Assembly: GCA_947585425.1 (NCBI GenBank)
Contig: CANPWZ010000002.1
Span: 62,001-126,000 of the forward strand
DNA: 64,000 nucleotides
Source of the DNA: an uncultured Oscillospiraceae bacterium
GTDB lineage: Bacteria; Bacillota; Clostridia; Oscillospirales; Oscillospiraceae
Direction: 5' to 3'
Under the pieces are notes generated by a model. It worked only from the letters and a program-made list of their open reading frames with translations, made no database searches and was not told the DNA's origin. Positions 8,099 through 15,664 of this stretch are shown one piece after another; positions within the stretch are counted from its first letter, which is position 1; each line of letters starts with the position of its first letter. The position numbers and the translations under genes are program-made.

Positions 8099-8138
8099 AA
8101 AACGGCGGAAATCCCTGTATCGGGATTTCCGCCGTTTT
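8099..8138. terminator. Bidirectional terminator between cassette and GNAT gene
   Basis: Seventeen-bp perfect stem (AAAACGGCGGAAATCCC and its complement), 6-nt loop, and T or A runs on both sides. It ends the plus-strand cassette and the convergent minus-strand gene at 8157. Confidence 0.9.
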
Positions 8139-8156
8139 TATCTATATTGATGACCC

Positions 8157-8990
8157 TCAGTCAAATCCGAGACCGAAATAACCCTCCGGGGAGGCCCTCC
8201 ACCGGGAGGGCGGCGCAGAGAACAGCCATCGCGCCCCGGCAAAGGGGACGCCGTCCTCCGCGGAGGCGGGCACTCTCACCTCCACGGCCTCCCCGCAGAG
8301 GGCGGACAGGGCCGCCGCCCCCTGTTCCCCATCCTCAGGGGCGCAGAGCAGTTCCTTGACCACGGGCCCGCCCGGCCAGTTCTCCAGGGCGGCGCAGCCG
8401 GAGCCGTGGGCCAGCTCCAGCCGGTACAGCCCGCTGCCGGCATGGGGGCACATGGCGGCCTGATACGCCAGCTCCCCGGCGGAAAAGCGCACGTGGGTCC
8501 GGTCCGCCAGCAGGGACTCCCGCAGTTCGCCGTACTCCTCCGGGGAGAGGGGGGAGAGGGGGGCCGGGGCGGGGGCCGCCCGCAGCGTCCTGTGATAGGA
8601 TCCCGCCTCAAAGCCGCACCGGGCGAAAAATCGGAACAGGGAGGGCTCCGCCGGCACGGTGAGCAGGCAGTCGTACCCTCGGCGGCGCGCGTACTCGGCG
8701 GCGTAGTCCAGCAGCAGGGCGGCGCGGCCCTTCCCCCTGGCCGCCGGGTGGGTGGTCAGGGCGTAGACGTACCCCGCCTTGACGCTCCATCCGTCCCCAA
8801 AGACCAGCTCCACCTCCGGCAGGGCCAGCATGGAGCGCACCGCGCCCTCCTCCGTCAGGATCAGGGGGGCGTCCACACCGCACAGCGCGTAAAACCGCCG
8901 CTGAAAAGTTCCGTCGTCCCCGAAGGCCCCCTCCCAGAGGGCCTCCGCGGCGGGGAGCTCGTCGGGACGGGCGAGCCGCAGCTCGATCAT
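8157..8990 (-). CDS. GNAT-family N-acetyltransferase
   Basis: 277-aa acetyl-CoA dependent acetyltransferase; substrate unknown. The N-terminal half has the GNAT core: beta4 AGYVYALTTHPAARGKGRAALLL supplies the R/Q-x-x-G-x-G/A acetyl-CoA loop (ARGKGRA), and FFARCGFEAG is the C-terminal core signature. The C-terminal half (about 150-277) is an extra domain as in Eis-like two-domain GNATs. The start ATG overlaps the stop of the upstream gene by 4 bases (ATGA), so the two are translationally coupled. It is convergent with the accessory cassette. Confidence 0.85.
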   Translation of the reverse strand: MIELRLARPDELPAAEALWEGAFGDDGTFQRRFYALCGVDAPLILTEEGAVRSMLALPEVELVFGDGWSVKAGYVYALTTHPAARGKGRAALLLDYAAEYARRRGYDCLLTVPAEPSLFRFFARCGFEAGSYHRTLRAAPAPAPLSPLSPEEYGELRESLLADRTHVRFSAGELAYQAAMCPHAGSGLYRLELAHGSGCAALENWPGGPVVKELLCAPEDGEQGAAALSALCGEAVEVRVPASAEDGVPFAGARWLFSAPPSRWRASPEGYFGLGFD

Positions 8991-9913
8991 GGTCCGACCT
9001 CCCGGGCGATGTATTTCTCCAGCAGGATGTCCGGGTAGTAGGACAGCTTAGCCTTCCGCAGACCCTCCAGCCCCATGTCGTCCTCCCGGTTGAGCCATTT
9101 GACCCGGGGATGGGACTCCCGGACCCGGCGGGCCATCTCCCGGTTGACGGCGGCGTAGGCCCCCTGCACGTCTCCGAAGGATTTTTCAAAATTCACGTCG
9201 AAGCACTCCGGGGTGATGAGCCCGCCCAGGGAGAAGGCGATGGGCTTCCCCTCCGCCCGGAGGAGCACCCCCTCCATGCCCAGCTCGTCCATATGCTCCA
9301 GGGCGTCCAGGAGGACGGCGGACTCCTCGGAGATGGTGTCCTCCCCGGCGGCGATCTCCCGCCGCTCCTCCGCCAGGTGGAGCAGGTTCCACTGCCGCTC
9401 CAGTTCCATGCACTCCCCCACGTTGTCGGCGGTCACCGGCTCGGAGGTCCAGTCGGGGAACCGGGCGTCGAAATGGGTGATGTGGTTCCGCTTGGCGTGG
9501 AGCTTTTTCCCCGGCAGGTCGGCCAGGCGGTTCACGTCGTACAGGTAGTCGAAGCTGTCCCGGTGGGCCTCGAACTGGAACCGGCCGGGGCAGGCTGTCT
9601 CGATGGCGTCCCGCTGTTCCGCCGTGAGGCACACCAGCAGCGGGGGGACGCCCTGGGCGGCGGCGTCCTCTCTGATGGCGTCCAGCGCCGGGGCCAGGGG
9701 GCCGGAGCCCGCGGGGTAGAGGTAGGCGGGGCCCAGGGAGCCCACCACCCGGATCAGCAGCCGGTCATCAGACCGGGCGATCTGCTGGGCGTAGATGTTC
9801 CGCCACAGGTAGACGGAGGCGAAGCAGTACTCCAGGGACAGGGCGGGCTCGGCGGCCAGCAGGGGGGCGATCCATTGCCGGTCGGCCAGCCCGGGGTCTT
9901 TGAAGGATAGCAT
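8987..9913 (-). CDS. DUF2156 (phosphatidylglycerol lysyltransferase C-terminal-like) protein
   Basis: 308-aa protein resembling the DUF2156 / MprF C-terminal fold, a double GNAT-like domain related to enzymes that transfer acyl or aminoacyl groups. Typical blocks are FDYLYDVNRLADLPGKKLHAKRNHITHF, then FVNFEKSF-like DVNFEKSFGDVQGAYAAVNREMA, then WLNREDDMGLEGLRKAKLSYYP. No membrane segments are present, so this is the soluble form. The ORF track starts at 10000, but the promoter lies inside that extension. AAAGGAG sits only 1 base from the ATG at 9925 and 13 bases from the ATG at 9913, so the start is one of these two. It is first gene of a two-gene operon with the GNAT enzyme. Substrate unknown. 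Confidence 0.8.
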   Translation of the reverse strand: MLSFKDPGLADRQWIAPLLAAEPALSLEYCFASVYLWRNIYAQQIARSDDRLLIRVVGSLGPAYLYPAGSGPLAPALDAIREDAAAQGVPPLLVCLTAEQRDAIETACPGRFQFEAHRDSFDYLYDVNRLADLPGKKLHAKRNHITHFDARFPDWTSEPVTADNVGECMELERQWNLLHLAEERREIAAGEDTISEESAVLLDALEHMDELGMEGVLLRAEGKPIAFSLGGLITPECFDVNFEKSFGDVQGAYAAVNREMARRVRESHPRVKWLNREDDMGLEGLRKAKLSYYPDILLEKYIAREVGP

Positions 9914-9950
9914 AGGAAAGACCATTCTCCTTTGTGTGTCGGTTTGGCAT

Positions 9951-9979
9951 ATCATATCATACCGATAGGAAAAGCGCAA
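9951..9979 (-). promoter_or_regulatory. Promoter of the DUF2156-GNAT operon
   Basis: Minus-strand TTGCGC, 17 bp, TATGAT. The same pair of hexamers at the same spacing is found before the MATE gene. It lies between the RNase Y terminator and the gene. Confidence 0.5.
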
Positions 9980-9990
9980 CAGAAAGATAA

Positions 9991-10019
9991 GAATCCCCAC
10001 GGGTATCCCGTGGGGATTC
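9991..10019 (-). terminator. Terminator of rny
   Basis: Thirteen-bp stem GAATCCCCACGGG with a 3-nt loop, just past the rny stop on the minus strand and followed by a T-rich stretch. Confidence 0.85.
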
Positions 10020-10032
10020 TCTTTCGCGGATA

Positions 10033-11589
10033 TTACTTTGCGTACTCGATGGCCTTGGTCTCCCGGATGAGGTTGACCTTGATCTGGCCGGGGTACTGGA
10101 GCTCCGCCTCGATCTTGTTGGCAATCTCCCTTGCCAGCAGGGCCAGCCGGTCCTCGGACACCTCTTCGGGCCGGACCATGATGCGCACCTCGCGCCCCGC
10201 CTGGATGGCGTAGGCCTTCTCCACGCCGGGGAAGGAGGAGGACAGCTCCTCCAGCTGTTCCAGGCGCTTGATGTAGTACTCTACGTTCTCCTTGCGGGCG
10301 CCGGGGCGGGCGGCGGAGATGGCGTCGGCCGCCTGGACCAGGCAGGCCACGATGGTCTTGGCCTCCACGTCCCCGTGGTGGGCCTCGATGGCGTGGATGA
10401 CCGCCTCGCTCTCGTGGTACTTCCGGGCCAGCTCCACGCCCAGCTGGACGTGGGAGCCCTCCACCTCGTGGTCCACCGACTTGCCCAGATCGTGGAGCAG
10501 GCCGGCGCGCTTGGCCTCGGCCACGTTGGCGCCCAGCTCGGCGGCCAGCAGGCCGGCCAGGTGGGACACCTCGATGGAGTGGTTCAGCACGTTCTGGCCG
10601 AAGCTGGTGCGGTAGTGCTGGCGGCCCAGCAGCTTGACCAGCTCGGGGTTCAGGCCGTGGACGTTGGTCTCGAACACGGCGCGCTCGCCCTCGGCGCGGA
10701 TGGTGGCGTCCACCTCCCGCTTGGCCTTCTCCACCATCTCCTCGATGCGGGTGGGGTGGATGCGGCCGTCCAGGATGAGCTTTTCCAGGGCCAGCCGGGC
10801 GATCTCCCGGCGCACCGGGTCGAAGCAGGACACGGTGATGGCCTCGGGGGTGTCGTCGATGATGAGGTCCACGCCGGTCATGGTCTCCAGGGTCCGGATG
10901 TTCCGGCCCTCCCGGCCGATGATGCGGCCCTTCATCTCATCGTTGGGGAGGGGCACCACGGACACGGTGGCCTCGGACACATGGTCGGCGGCGCACCGCT
11001 GGATGGCCAGGGCGATCTGCTCCCTGGCGTAGTTGTCGGCCTCCTCCTTGAAGCGGGCCTGGATCTCCTTGAGCTTGACGGCCTCCTCGTGGGTGACGGC
11101 GTCGGCCAGCTGGTCGATGAGGTAGCGCTTGGCCTCGTCCACCGTCAGGCCGGAGATGCGCTCCAGCATCTCCAGCTGGCTGGCCTTGATCTGGTCCAGC
11201 TCCGCCTTCTCCGCGTCCAGGGAGGCGATGCGGGCGGTGACCGCCTCCTCCTTGTGCTCCAGGTTCTCCAGCTTTTTGTCCAGGTTCTCCTCCTTCTGGT
11301 TCAGGCGGTTCTCCTGGCGCTGGACCTCCGCGCGGCGGTCCTTGATCTCCTTGTCGAATTCGCTGCGGGCTTTGAGGATCTCCTCTTTTGCCTCCACGGT
11401 GGCCTCGCGCTTCTTGCTCTCGGCGCTCCGTGTGGCCTCGTTGATGATGCGCAGGGCCTCTTCCTCGGCGGAGCCGATCTCCCGCTCCGCGGCGGCCTTC
11501 CGCCGCTGATAGCCCACCACCAGGCCGACGGCGAGGCAGAGCACGCCTGCCGCCACGGCCACGATGACCAGTACGAACACTGGGATCAT
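10033..11589 (-). CDS. rny: Ribonuclease Y
   Basis: 518-aa membrane-anchored endoribonuclease that starts mRNA decay in Bacillota. An N-terminal membrane helix (about 3-26) is followed by a long coiled coil (about 30-190, rich in Glu/Lys/Arg), a KH RNA-binding domain with [15 protein letters not shown] (about 218-232), and an HD metal-dependent phosphohydrolase domain with [10 protein letters not shown] and [12 protein letters not shown]. Length equals the usual 510-520 aa. The start ATG follows AGGAGGTG at good distance. It is transcribed alone, from a promoter more than 200 bases upstream, through a strongly foldable leader, suggesting control at RNA level. Confidence 0.97.
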   Translation of the reverse strand: MIPVFVLVIVAVAAGVLCLAVGLVVGYQRRKAAAEREIGSAEEEALRIINEATRSAESKKREATVEAKEEILKARSEFDKEIKDRRAEVQRQENRLNQKEENLDKKLENLEHKEEAVTARIASLDAEKAELDQIKASQLEMLERISGLTVDEAKRYLIDQLADAVTHEEAVKLKEIQARFKEEADNYAREQIALAIQRCAADHVSEATVSVVPLPNDEMKGRIIGREGRNIRTLETMTGVDLIIDDTPEAITVSCFDPVRREIARLALEKLILDGRIHPTRIEEMVEKAKREVDATIRAEGERAVFETNVHGLNPELVKLLGRQHYRTSFGQNVLNHSIEVSHLAGLLAAELGANVAEAKRAGLLHDLGKSVDHEVEGSHVQLGVELARKYHESEAVIHAIEAHHGDVEAKTIVACLVQAADAISAARPGARKENVEYYIKRLEQLEELSSSFPGVEKAYAIQAGREVRIMVRPEEVSEDRLALLAREIANKIEAELQYPGQIKVNLIRETKAIEYAK

Positions 11590-11667
11590 TTGAGTTCCAC
11601 ACCTCCTGTTACATAAGTTTTTTGACGTTTTTCAAGCATAATGAAACGCGATACGCATGAAAGCGCA

Positions 11668-11807
11668 CCGCGATAATCGAAAAACCGCCCCCGTTTGGGC
11701 GCACTATTCGGGTTTACAATCTATCAGACGGACCGTATAGAAACGCCGAAAGGCGCTGCAAACTCAAAAAACGGGGAGAGCTTCCCACGGTTTTTCAGAA
11801 TTATCCT
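11668..11807 (-). ncRNA. Structured leader or small RNA upstream of rny
   Basis: Starting at the predicted transcription start, the minus-strand RNA can fold end to end. GATAAT and AAAAACCG near the 5' end (11805-11788) pair with CGGTTTTT and ATTATC (11687-11672), and inside that CCCCGTTT (11776-11769) pairs with AAACGGGG (11696-11689). An 11-nt bubble is left on the 5' side and 1 nt on the 3' side. A competing local hairpin, CGCCC-AAACGG-GGGCG followed by GTTTTT, looks like a terminator. A rod with an asymmetric central bubble recalls 6S RNA; an attenuator controlling rny is the alternative. Identity is not established. Confidence 0.45.
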
Positions 11808-11813
11808 TCCAAT

Positions 11814-11842
11814 ATTGTAAAGGCCGGGCGCTTTCCTGTCAA
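11814..11842 (-). promoter_or_regulatory. Strong promoter upstream of rny
   Basis: Minus-strand consensus TTGACA, 17 bp, TACAAT; start expected near 11807, about 220 bases before the rny ATG. One of the best promoter matches in the window. Confidence 0.75.
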
Positions 11843-11878
11843 GGGGGTTTTCAAACATTATTTTGGGTTTTGCCGATA

Positions 11879-11904
11879 AAAACTCCCCCGAACGGGGGAG
11901 TTTT
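11879..11904 (-). terminator. Terminator of the dCMP deaminase-apbE operon
   Basis: AAAACTCCCCC stem of 11 bp with a 4-nt loop. The TAA stop of apbE overlaps the hairpin base, and a T run follows on the minus strand. Confidence 0.9.
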
Positions 11905-12949
11905 ATGGTCTGGCGACAGAGAGCGTGCGGGCGCCGGAGAGGGTAAAGGACCCCTCCAGCCCGGCGGTGACGGTGACGGAGCCGTCCTCCGACACCAGGA
12001 CGGCCTCGAAATCCCGGTGGGCCCGCCAGTAGTCCAGGGCCGCCTCCCGGCCCATGACGAAGAGCGCGGTGGAGAGAGCGTCGGCATAGAGGCCGGAGTC
12101 CGCCGCCACGGTGACCGAGGCCAGCCCGCTCCGGGCGGGGGCGCCGGTGCGGGGGTCCATGATGTGCCAGTAGCGGACGCCGTCCTGCTCAAAATAGCGC
12201 TCGTATCCCCCGGAGGTGACCACCGCCTTGTTGGAGACGGACACCACGCCCAGATACCCCTCCTTGTCCGCCGGGTCCCGGACGGCCACCCGCCAGTCCG
12301 ACCCGTCGGGCTTGGAGCCCACGGTGTGGATATTGCCCCCCAGTTCCAGCAGGGCGCTCTCCACGCCCTTTTCCCGCAGCAGGGCGGCCAGCGCGTCCCC
12401 GGCGTACCCCTTGGCCACGGCGCCCAGGTCGATCTCCGCACCGGCGGGCAGGGAGGCGGTGTCCCCCTCCAGCCGCACCTCTGTGTAGTCCACTTTTTCC
12501 AGCAGGGCGGCCAGCGTGTCCCCGTCGGGGACGGTATAGTCCCCGGTGGTGAAGCCCCAGGCCCGGACCACCGGGTAGATGGTGACGTCCAAAGCGCCGC
12601 CCGTGCGCTCACACAGCTCCAGCGCCCGCCCCAGCAGGTCCGCCGTGTCGGGGGAGAGGGCGGCGGTCCCCGCCCGGTTGAGGGCGGACACATCGCTGTC
12701 CGGGTCGGTGACGGACAGGAGGGCTTCCAGATCCAGGACCCGGGCTTTGGCGGCGTCCAGGGCGTCCGATTCCCCGCCGTATACCGTGAGGGTCATCACC
12801 GTGTCCATGGCGGCGAAGGTGGTCTTTGCCGGCGCCGGCGCGGGCGTGCAGCCAAATGCCCCAAAAAGCGCCGAAAGTGACGCGAAAAGCGCCAAAAACG
12901 CCGCGAAAGCGCGGGCTTTTGCGCGGCCCTTTTTGAGGGCTCGCCTCAT
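11903..12949 (-). CDS. apbE: FAD:protein FMN transferase, ApbE-type lipoprotein
   Basis: 348-aa flavin transferase that moves FMN from FAD onto Thr/Ser of partner flavoproteins (Rnf or Nqr subunits, extracellular flavin reductases) outside the membrane. The N-terminus has a basic region, a hydrophobic stretch and Cys in LFGAFGC, a somewhat weak lipobox. ApbE blocks are MDTVMTLTVYGG, EIDLGAVAKGYAGD, LLELGGNIHTVGS and YWHIMDPRTGAPA. The ORF track extends upstream, but ATG at 12949 overlaps the stop of the deaminase gene (ATGA), which fixes the start. No Rnf or reductase partner lies in this window, so its substrate is elsewhere. Confidence 0.92.
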   Translation of the reverse strand: MRRALKKGRAKARAFAAFLALFASLSALFGAFGCTPAPAPAKTTFAAMDTVMTLTVYGGESDALDAAKARVLDLEALLSVTDPDSDVSALNRAGTAALSPDTADLLGRALELCERTGGALDVTIYPVVRAWGFTTGDYTVPDGDTLAALLEKVDYTEVRLEGDTASLPAGAEIDLGAVAKGYAGDALAALLREKGVESALLELGGNIHTVGSKPDGSDWRVAVRDPADKEGYLGVVSVSNKAVVTSGGYERYFEQDGVRYWHIMDPRTGAPARSGLASVTVAADSGLYADALSTALFVMGREAALDYWRAHRDFEAVLVSEDGSVTVTAGLEGSFTLSGARTLSVARP

Positions 12950-13434
12950 CGCGCCGCCTCGGGGATGGAGTCGTCCTCGTCGATCCACTCCTTCTCCACG
13001 TCCACCACCCGGTAGCCGGTGGGGGTGTCCCGCACCACCACCCGGCTGATGCCCGCGTTGATGATGAGCCGGCGGCACATGGAGCAGCAGGTGGAGCCCT
13101 GGATCAGCTCCCCGGTGGCCGGGTCCTTGCAGGCCAGGTACAGGGTGGCCCCCAGCACCTCCCGGCGGGAGGCGGAGATGATGGCGTTGGCCTCGGCATG
13201 GACGGAGCGGCACAGCTCATACCGCTCCCCGGAGGGGATCTTCATGGCCTCCCGGGTGCAGCAGCCCAGATCCCCGCAGTTCTTCCGGCCCCGGGGGGCG
13301 CCGTTGTAGCCGGAGGAGACGATCTCGTCGTTCTGGACGATGATGGCCCCGTAATGCCGGCGCATACAGGTGGAGCGCTCCAGCACGGTGGAGGCGATGT
13401 CCAGATAGTAGTTTTCCTTGTCGATGCGAGCCAT
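12946..13434 (-). CDS. dCMP deaminase (ComEB-like)
   Basis: 162-aa zinc deaminase converting dCMP to dUMP for thymidylate supply. The zinc site shows HAEANAI (catalytic His-x-Glu), and the second half CCSMCRR replaces the usual PCxxC with Cys-x-x-Cys in CSMC. A second Cys/His group (CMRRHYG and CGDLGCCTREA) is the extra zinc site of bacterial dCMP deaminases. The start is ATG at 13434 behind AAAGGGGG; the longer track frame has no better site. It is first gene of an operon with apbE. Confidence 0.9.
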   Translation of the reverse strand: MARIDKENYYLDIASTVLERSTCMRRHYGAIIVQNDEIVSSGYNGAPRGRKNCGDLGCCTREAMKIPSGERYELCRSVHAEANAIISASRREVLGATLYLACKDPATGELIQGSTCCSMCRRLIINAGISRVVVRDTPTGYRVVDVEKEWIDEDDSIPEAAR

Positions 13435-13452
13435 AGGGAGGCCCCCTTTCAA

Positions 13453-13490
13453 TGCCTATCCAGTATAGCAGGTTTTCCACCGATAGGCAA
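13453..13490 (-). promoter_or_regulatory. Promoter with flanking inverted repeat, dCMP deaminase operon
   Basis: Minus-strand TTGCCT, 17 bp, TATACT (13490-13462). The inverted repeat TGCCTATC (13453-13460) and GATAGGCA (13482-13489) brackets it, one arm on the -35 and the other just past the -10. This is a plausible repressor site; the regulator is unknown. Confidence 0.5.
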
Positions 13491-13523
13491 TGAAAGATTC
13501 ACATTTTGTTTACGCTTACCCCA

Positions 13524-13552
13524 TTGACGGGGACAAAATGGAGGCTTAATAT
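13524..13552 (+). promoter_or_regulatory. Promoter of the zinc-ribbon membrane protein gene
   Basis: TTGACG, 17 bp, TAATAT; start near 13559, with a 46-base leader to the ATG at 13606. Confidence 0.55.
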
Positions 13553-13605
13553 AAAGGTATCCTTCAGGAGTGCTCCAAAATCGCCCGGTGAGGAGGTGAG
13601 CGCCT

Positions 13606-14001
13606 ATGATCCGAAGGGCTTTGACCCAGTTCATGGCGGGCCGCTACGGCGGCGACCAGCTAAATATGTTCCTCATCGTGGTCTATGTGATCCTCTGCGT
13701 CATCGGGCTGTTCGTCCGCTGGGGGATCCTGGAGCTCATCGCCCTGGTGCTGGTGATCCTGTGCCTGTTCCGCTCCCTCTCCCGGAACATCGACAGGCGG
13801 CGGGCGGAGAACGCGAAATTCCTCCAGCTGGCGCGGCCCATCGCCCGGCGCTTCAGCTCCTTCCGCGCCCGGATGGGCGATCGGGATCACCGCTACTTCA
13901 AGTGCCCCAACTGCGGCCAGCAGATGCGGGTGCCCCGGGGCAAGGGACGGATCACCGTCCACTGCCGGTCCTGCGGCGCCACCTTTGAGGAGAAGAGCTG
14001 A
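13606..14001 (+). CDS. Small membrane protein with C-terminal zinc ribbon
   Basis: 131-aa protein of unknown function. Two closely spaced membrane segments (about 20-37 and 40-56) are followed by a basic region and a C-terminal zinc ribbon CPNCGQQMRVPRGKGRITVHCRSC (about 100-123). The order, membrane hairpin then cytoplasmic treble-Cys ribbon, is common in uncharacterised Clostridia proteins. AGGAGGTG lies 7 bases before ATG. Single-gene unit between a promoter and a strong hairpin. Confidence 0.75.
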   Translation: MIRRALTQFMAGRYGGDQLNMFLIVVYVILCVIGLFVRWGILELIALVLVILCLFRSLSRNIDRRRAENAKFLQLARPIARRFSSFRARMGDRDHRYFKCPNCGQQMRVPRGKGRITVHCRSCGATFEEKS

Positions 14002-14014
14002 ATCTGGGAAAAAT

Positions 14015-14048
14015 GGCCCCCTGAGCGGGAAAACCCGCCCGGGGGGTC
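14015..14048. terminator. Bidirectional GC-rich terminator
   Basis: Hairpin with an inner stem GCGGG-AAAA-CCCGC and an outer CCCCC/GGGGG pair. On the minus strand it is followed by ATTTTT, ending the MATE gene; it also ends the zinc-ribbon gene. Confidence 0.8.
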
Positions 14049-14051
14049 TTG

Positions 14052-15470
14052 TCATGCCGGGACGGGCCAGCCGCCCGCCGGTTTGGCGGAGAGCTGCCGC
14101 CAGGTCCGGCAGATCACCACGGCGGACAGCGCCGCCGTGAGGAGATCCGACACCGGCATGGACCACAGCACCCCGTCCAGCCCCAGGAACCTGGGCAGGA
14201 GGAGGGCGAAGCCCACGCCGAACACGATCTCCCGGACCATGGACAGCATGGTGGAGGCGGCGGCCCTGCCCATGGCCTGGAGAAAGATGAACGCCGCCTT
14301 GTTCACGCAGGCGAAGACCACCATGCAGAGGTAGACGCGAAAGGCTTTCACGGCGAACTGGGAGTAGTATACGCTCTCGTTGGCCGCGCCGAAGACGCGG
14401 ATCAGGGCGCCGGGGAAGAACTCGGCGATCACCAGCGCCGCCGCCCCCACGCACGCCTCCGCCGCCAGCAGCCGGAGAAACAGGCGCTGGACCCGGTCGG
14501 CGCGGCCCGCGCCCATGTTGAAGCCCACGATGGGGATGCAGCCCGCCGCCATTCCCACTACGATAGAGATGACGATCTGAAAGAACTTCATCACGATGCC
14601 CACCACCGCCATGGGGATCTGGGCGTACTGGGGCTGGCCGAACACGGCGTCCAGAGCGCCGTATTTGCGGATCATGTTGTTGATGGCCGCCATGGCCGCC
14701 ACCAGTGAGATCTGGGACAGGAAGCTGCATATCCCCAGGGCCAGCGTCCGGCCCATGAGCCGGGGCCGCGGCCGGAAGTCCTCCCGGGAGAGTTTTACCG
14801 TTTTGGTGTGGCAGAGGTACCACGCGGCCAGGGCGGCGGTGACGATCTGGCCCAGGACGGTGGCCACGGCGGCCCCCATCATCCCCCAGCGGAGGGCGAA
14901 GATGAACACCGGGTCCAGCACGATGTTCAGCGCCGCCCCCGCCAGGGTGGAGGCCATGGCGAACCGGGGGCTGCCGTCGGCGCGGATGACAGGGTTCATG
15001 GCCTGGCCGAACATATAGAAGGGGACGCCCAGGGTGATCCAGAAGAAATACTCCCTGGAGTGACGGAAGGTCTCGGCATTGACGGTGCCGCCGAACATGG
15101 CGATGATTTGGTCCGAGAAGGCCAGGTAGACCGCCGTCAGGACGAGGCCCGAGAGGACGGTCAGCAAAACGGAGCCGCCTACGCTGCGCCCGGCGTCCCC
15201 GGCGTCCTTTTTACCGAGGCTGAGGCTGACGAAGGCGCAGCAGCCGTCCCCGATCATCACGGCCACCGCCAGGGCGATGACCGTCAGCGGGAAGACCACG
15301 GTGTTGGCGGCGTTGCCGTAGGAGCCCAGATAGGCGGCGTTGGCGATGAAGATCTGATCCACGATGTTGTAGAGCGCCCCCACAAGAAGGGAGATGATAC
15401 AGGGCACGGCGTATTTGCCCATCAGCTCTCCGATGGGCGCCGTGGCGAGGCGGGACTGATCCTGCTGCAT
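14052..15470 (-). CDS. MATE-family multidrug/Na+ exporter
   Basis: 472-aa twelve-helix membrane antiporter of the MATE family (NorM/DinF/MepA type), exporting cationic drugs or metabolites in exchange for Na+ or H+. Two six-helix halves are visible, with the second starting near LMGRTLALGICSFLSQISLV. The conserved N-terminal helix has PCIISLLVGALYNIVDQIFI. The true start is ATG 15470, right after ATAGGAGG; the longer track frame is not coding upstream. A 17-bp perfect hairpin sits in the short 5' leader, so expression may be attenuated. Confidence 0.92.
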   Translation of the reverse strand: MQQDQSRLATAPIGELMGKYAVPCIISLLVGALYNIVDQIFIANAAYLGSYGNAANTVVFPLTVIALAVAVMIGDGCCAFVSLSLGKKDAGDAGRSVGGSVLLTVLSGLVLTAVYLAFSDQIIAMFGGTVNAETFRHSREYFFWITLGVPFYMFGQAMNPVIRADGSPRFAMASTLAGAALNIVLDPVFIFALRWGMMGAAVATVLGQIVTAALAAWYLCHTKTVKLSREDFRPRPRLMGRTLALGICSFLSQISLVAAMAAINNMIRKYGALDAVFGQPQYAQIPMAVVGIVMKFFQIVISIVVGMAAGCIPIVGFNMGAGRADRVQRLFLRLLAAEACVGAAALVIAEFFPGALIRVFGAANESVYYSQFAVKAFRVYLCMVVFACVNKAAFIFLQAMGRAAASTMLSMVREIVFGVGFALLLPRFLGLDGVLWSMPVSDLLTAALSAVVICRTWRQLSAKPAGGWPVPA

Positions 15471-15494
15471 AAGATTACCTCCTATAAACGCGAA

Positions 15495-15531
15495 AAGAGG
15501 CGTAAGTCCAGTAGCTGGACTTACGCCTCTT
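15495..15531 (-). promoter_or_regulatory. 17-bp hairpin in the MATE leader
   Basis: AAGAGGCGTAAGTCCAG and its exact complement with a 3-nt loop lie between the predicted promoter and the ribosome binding site. On the minus strand the stem is followed by TTCGCGTTT, so it resembles a leader terminator. It may be an attenuator or an operator. Confidence 0.65.
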
Positions 15532-15548
15532 GGCCGCGCACTATTGAA

Positions 15549-15577
15549 ATCATAGCAGGAGATCGGAAAACGCGCAA
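15549..15577 (-). promoter_or_regulatory. Promoter of the MATE gene
   Basis: Minus-strand TTGCGC, 17 bp, TATGAT; the transcript would start about 10 bases before the leader hairpin. Confidence 0.45.
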
Positions 15578-15664
15578 AGGCATTTTTGAACAATCTTTTT
15601 GCCGGCAGACCGGCGAAAAAATCGTCACACGGGACAATTTTTCCGGGGGAAGACCCCGCCGCCC

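Noticed and set aside
7962-8150. 62-aa frame after the nuclease-fold gene
   Set aside because: Runs through the terminator hairpin, has no good ribosome binding site and no family.
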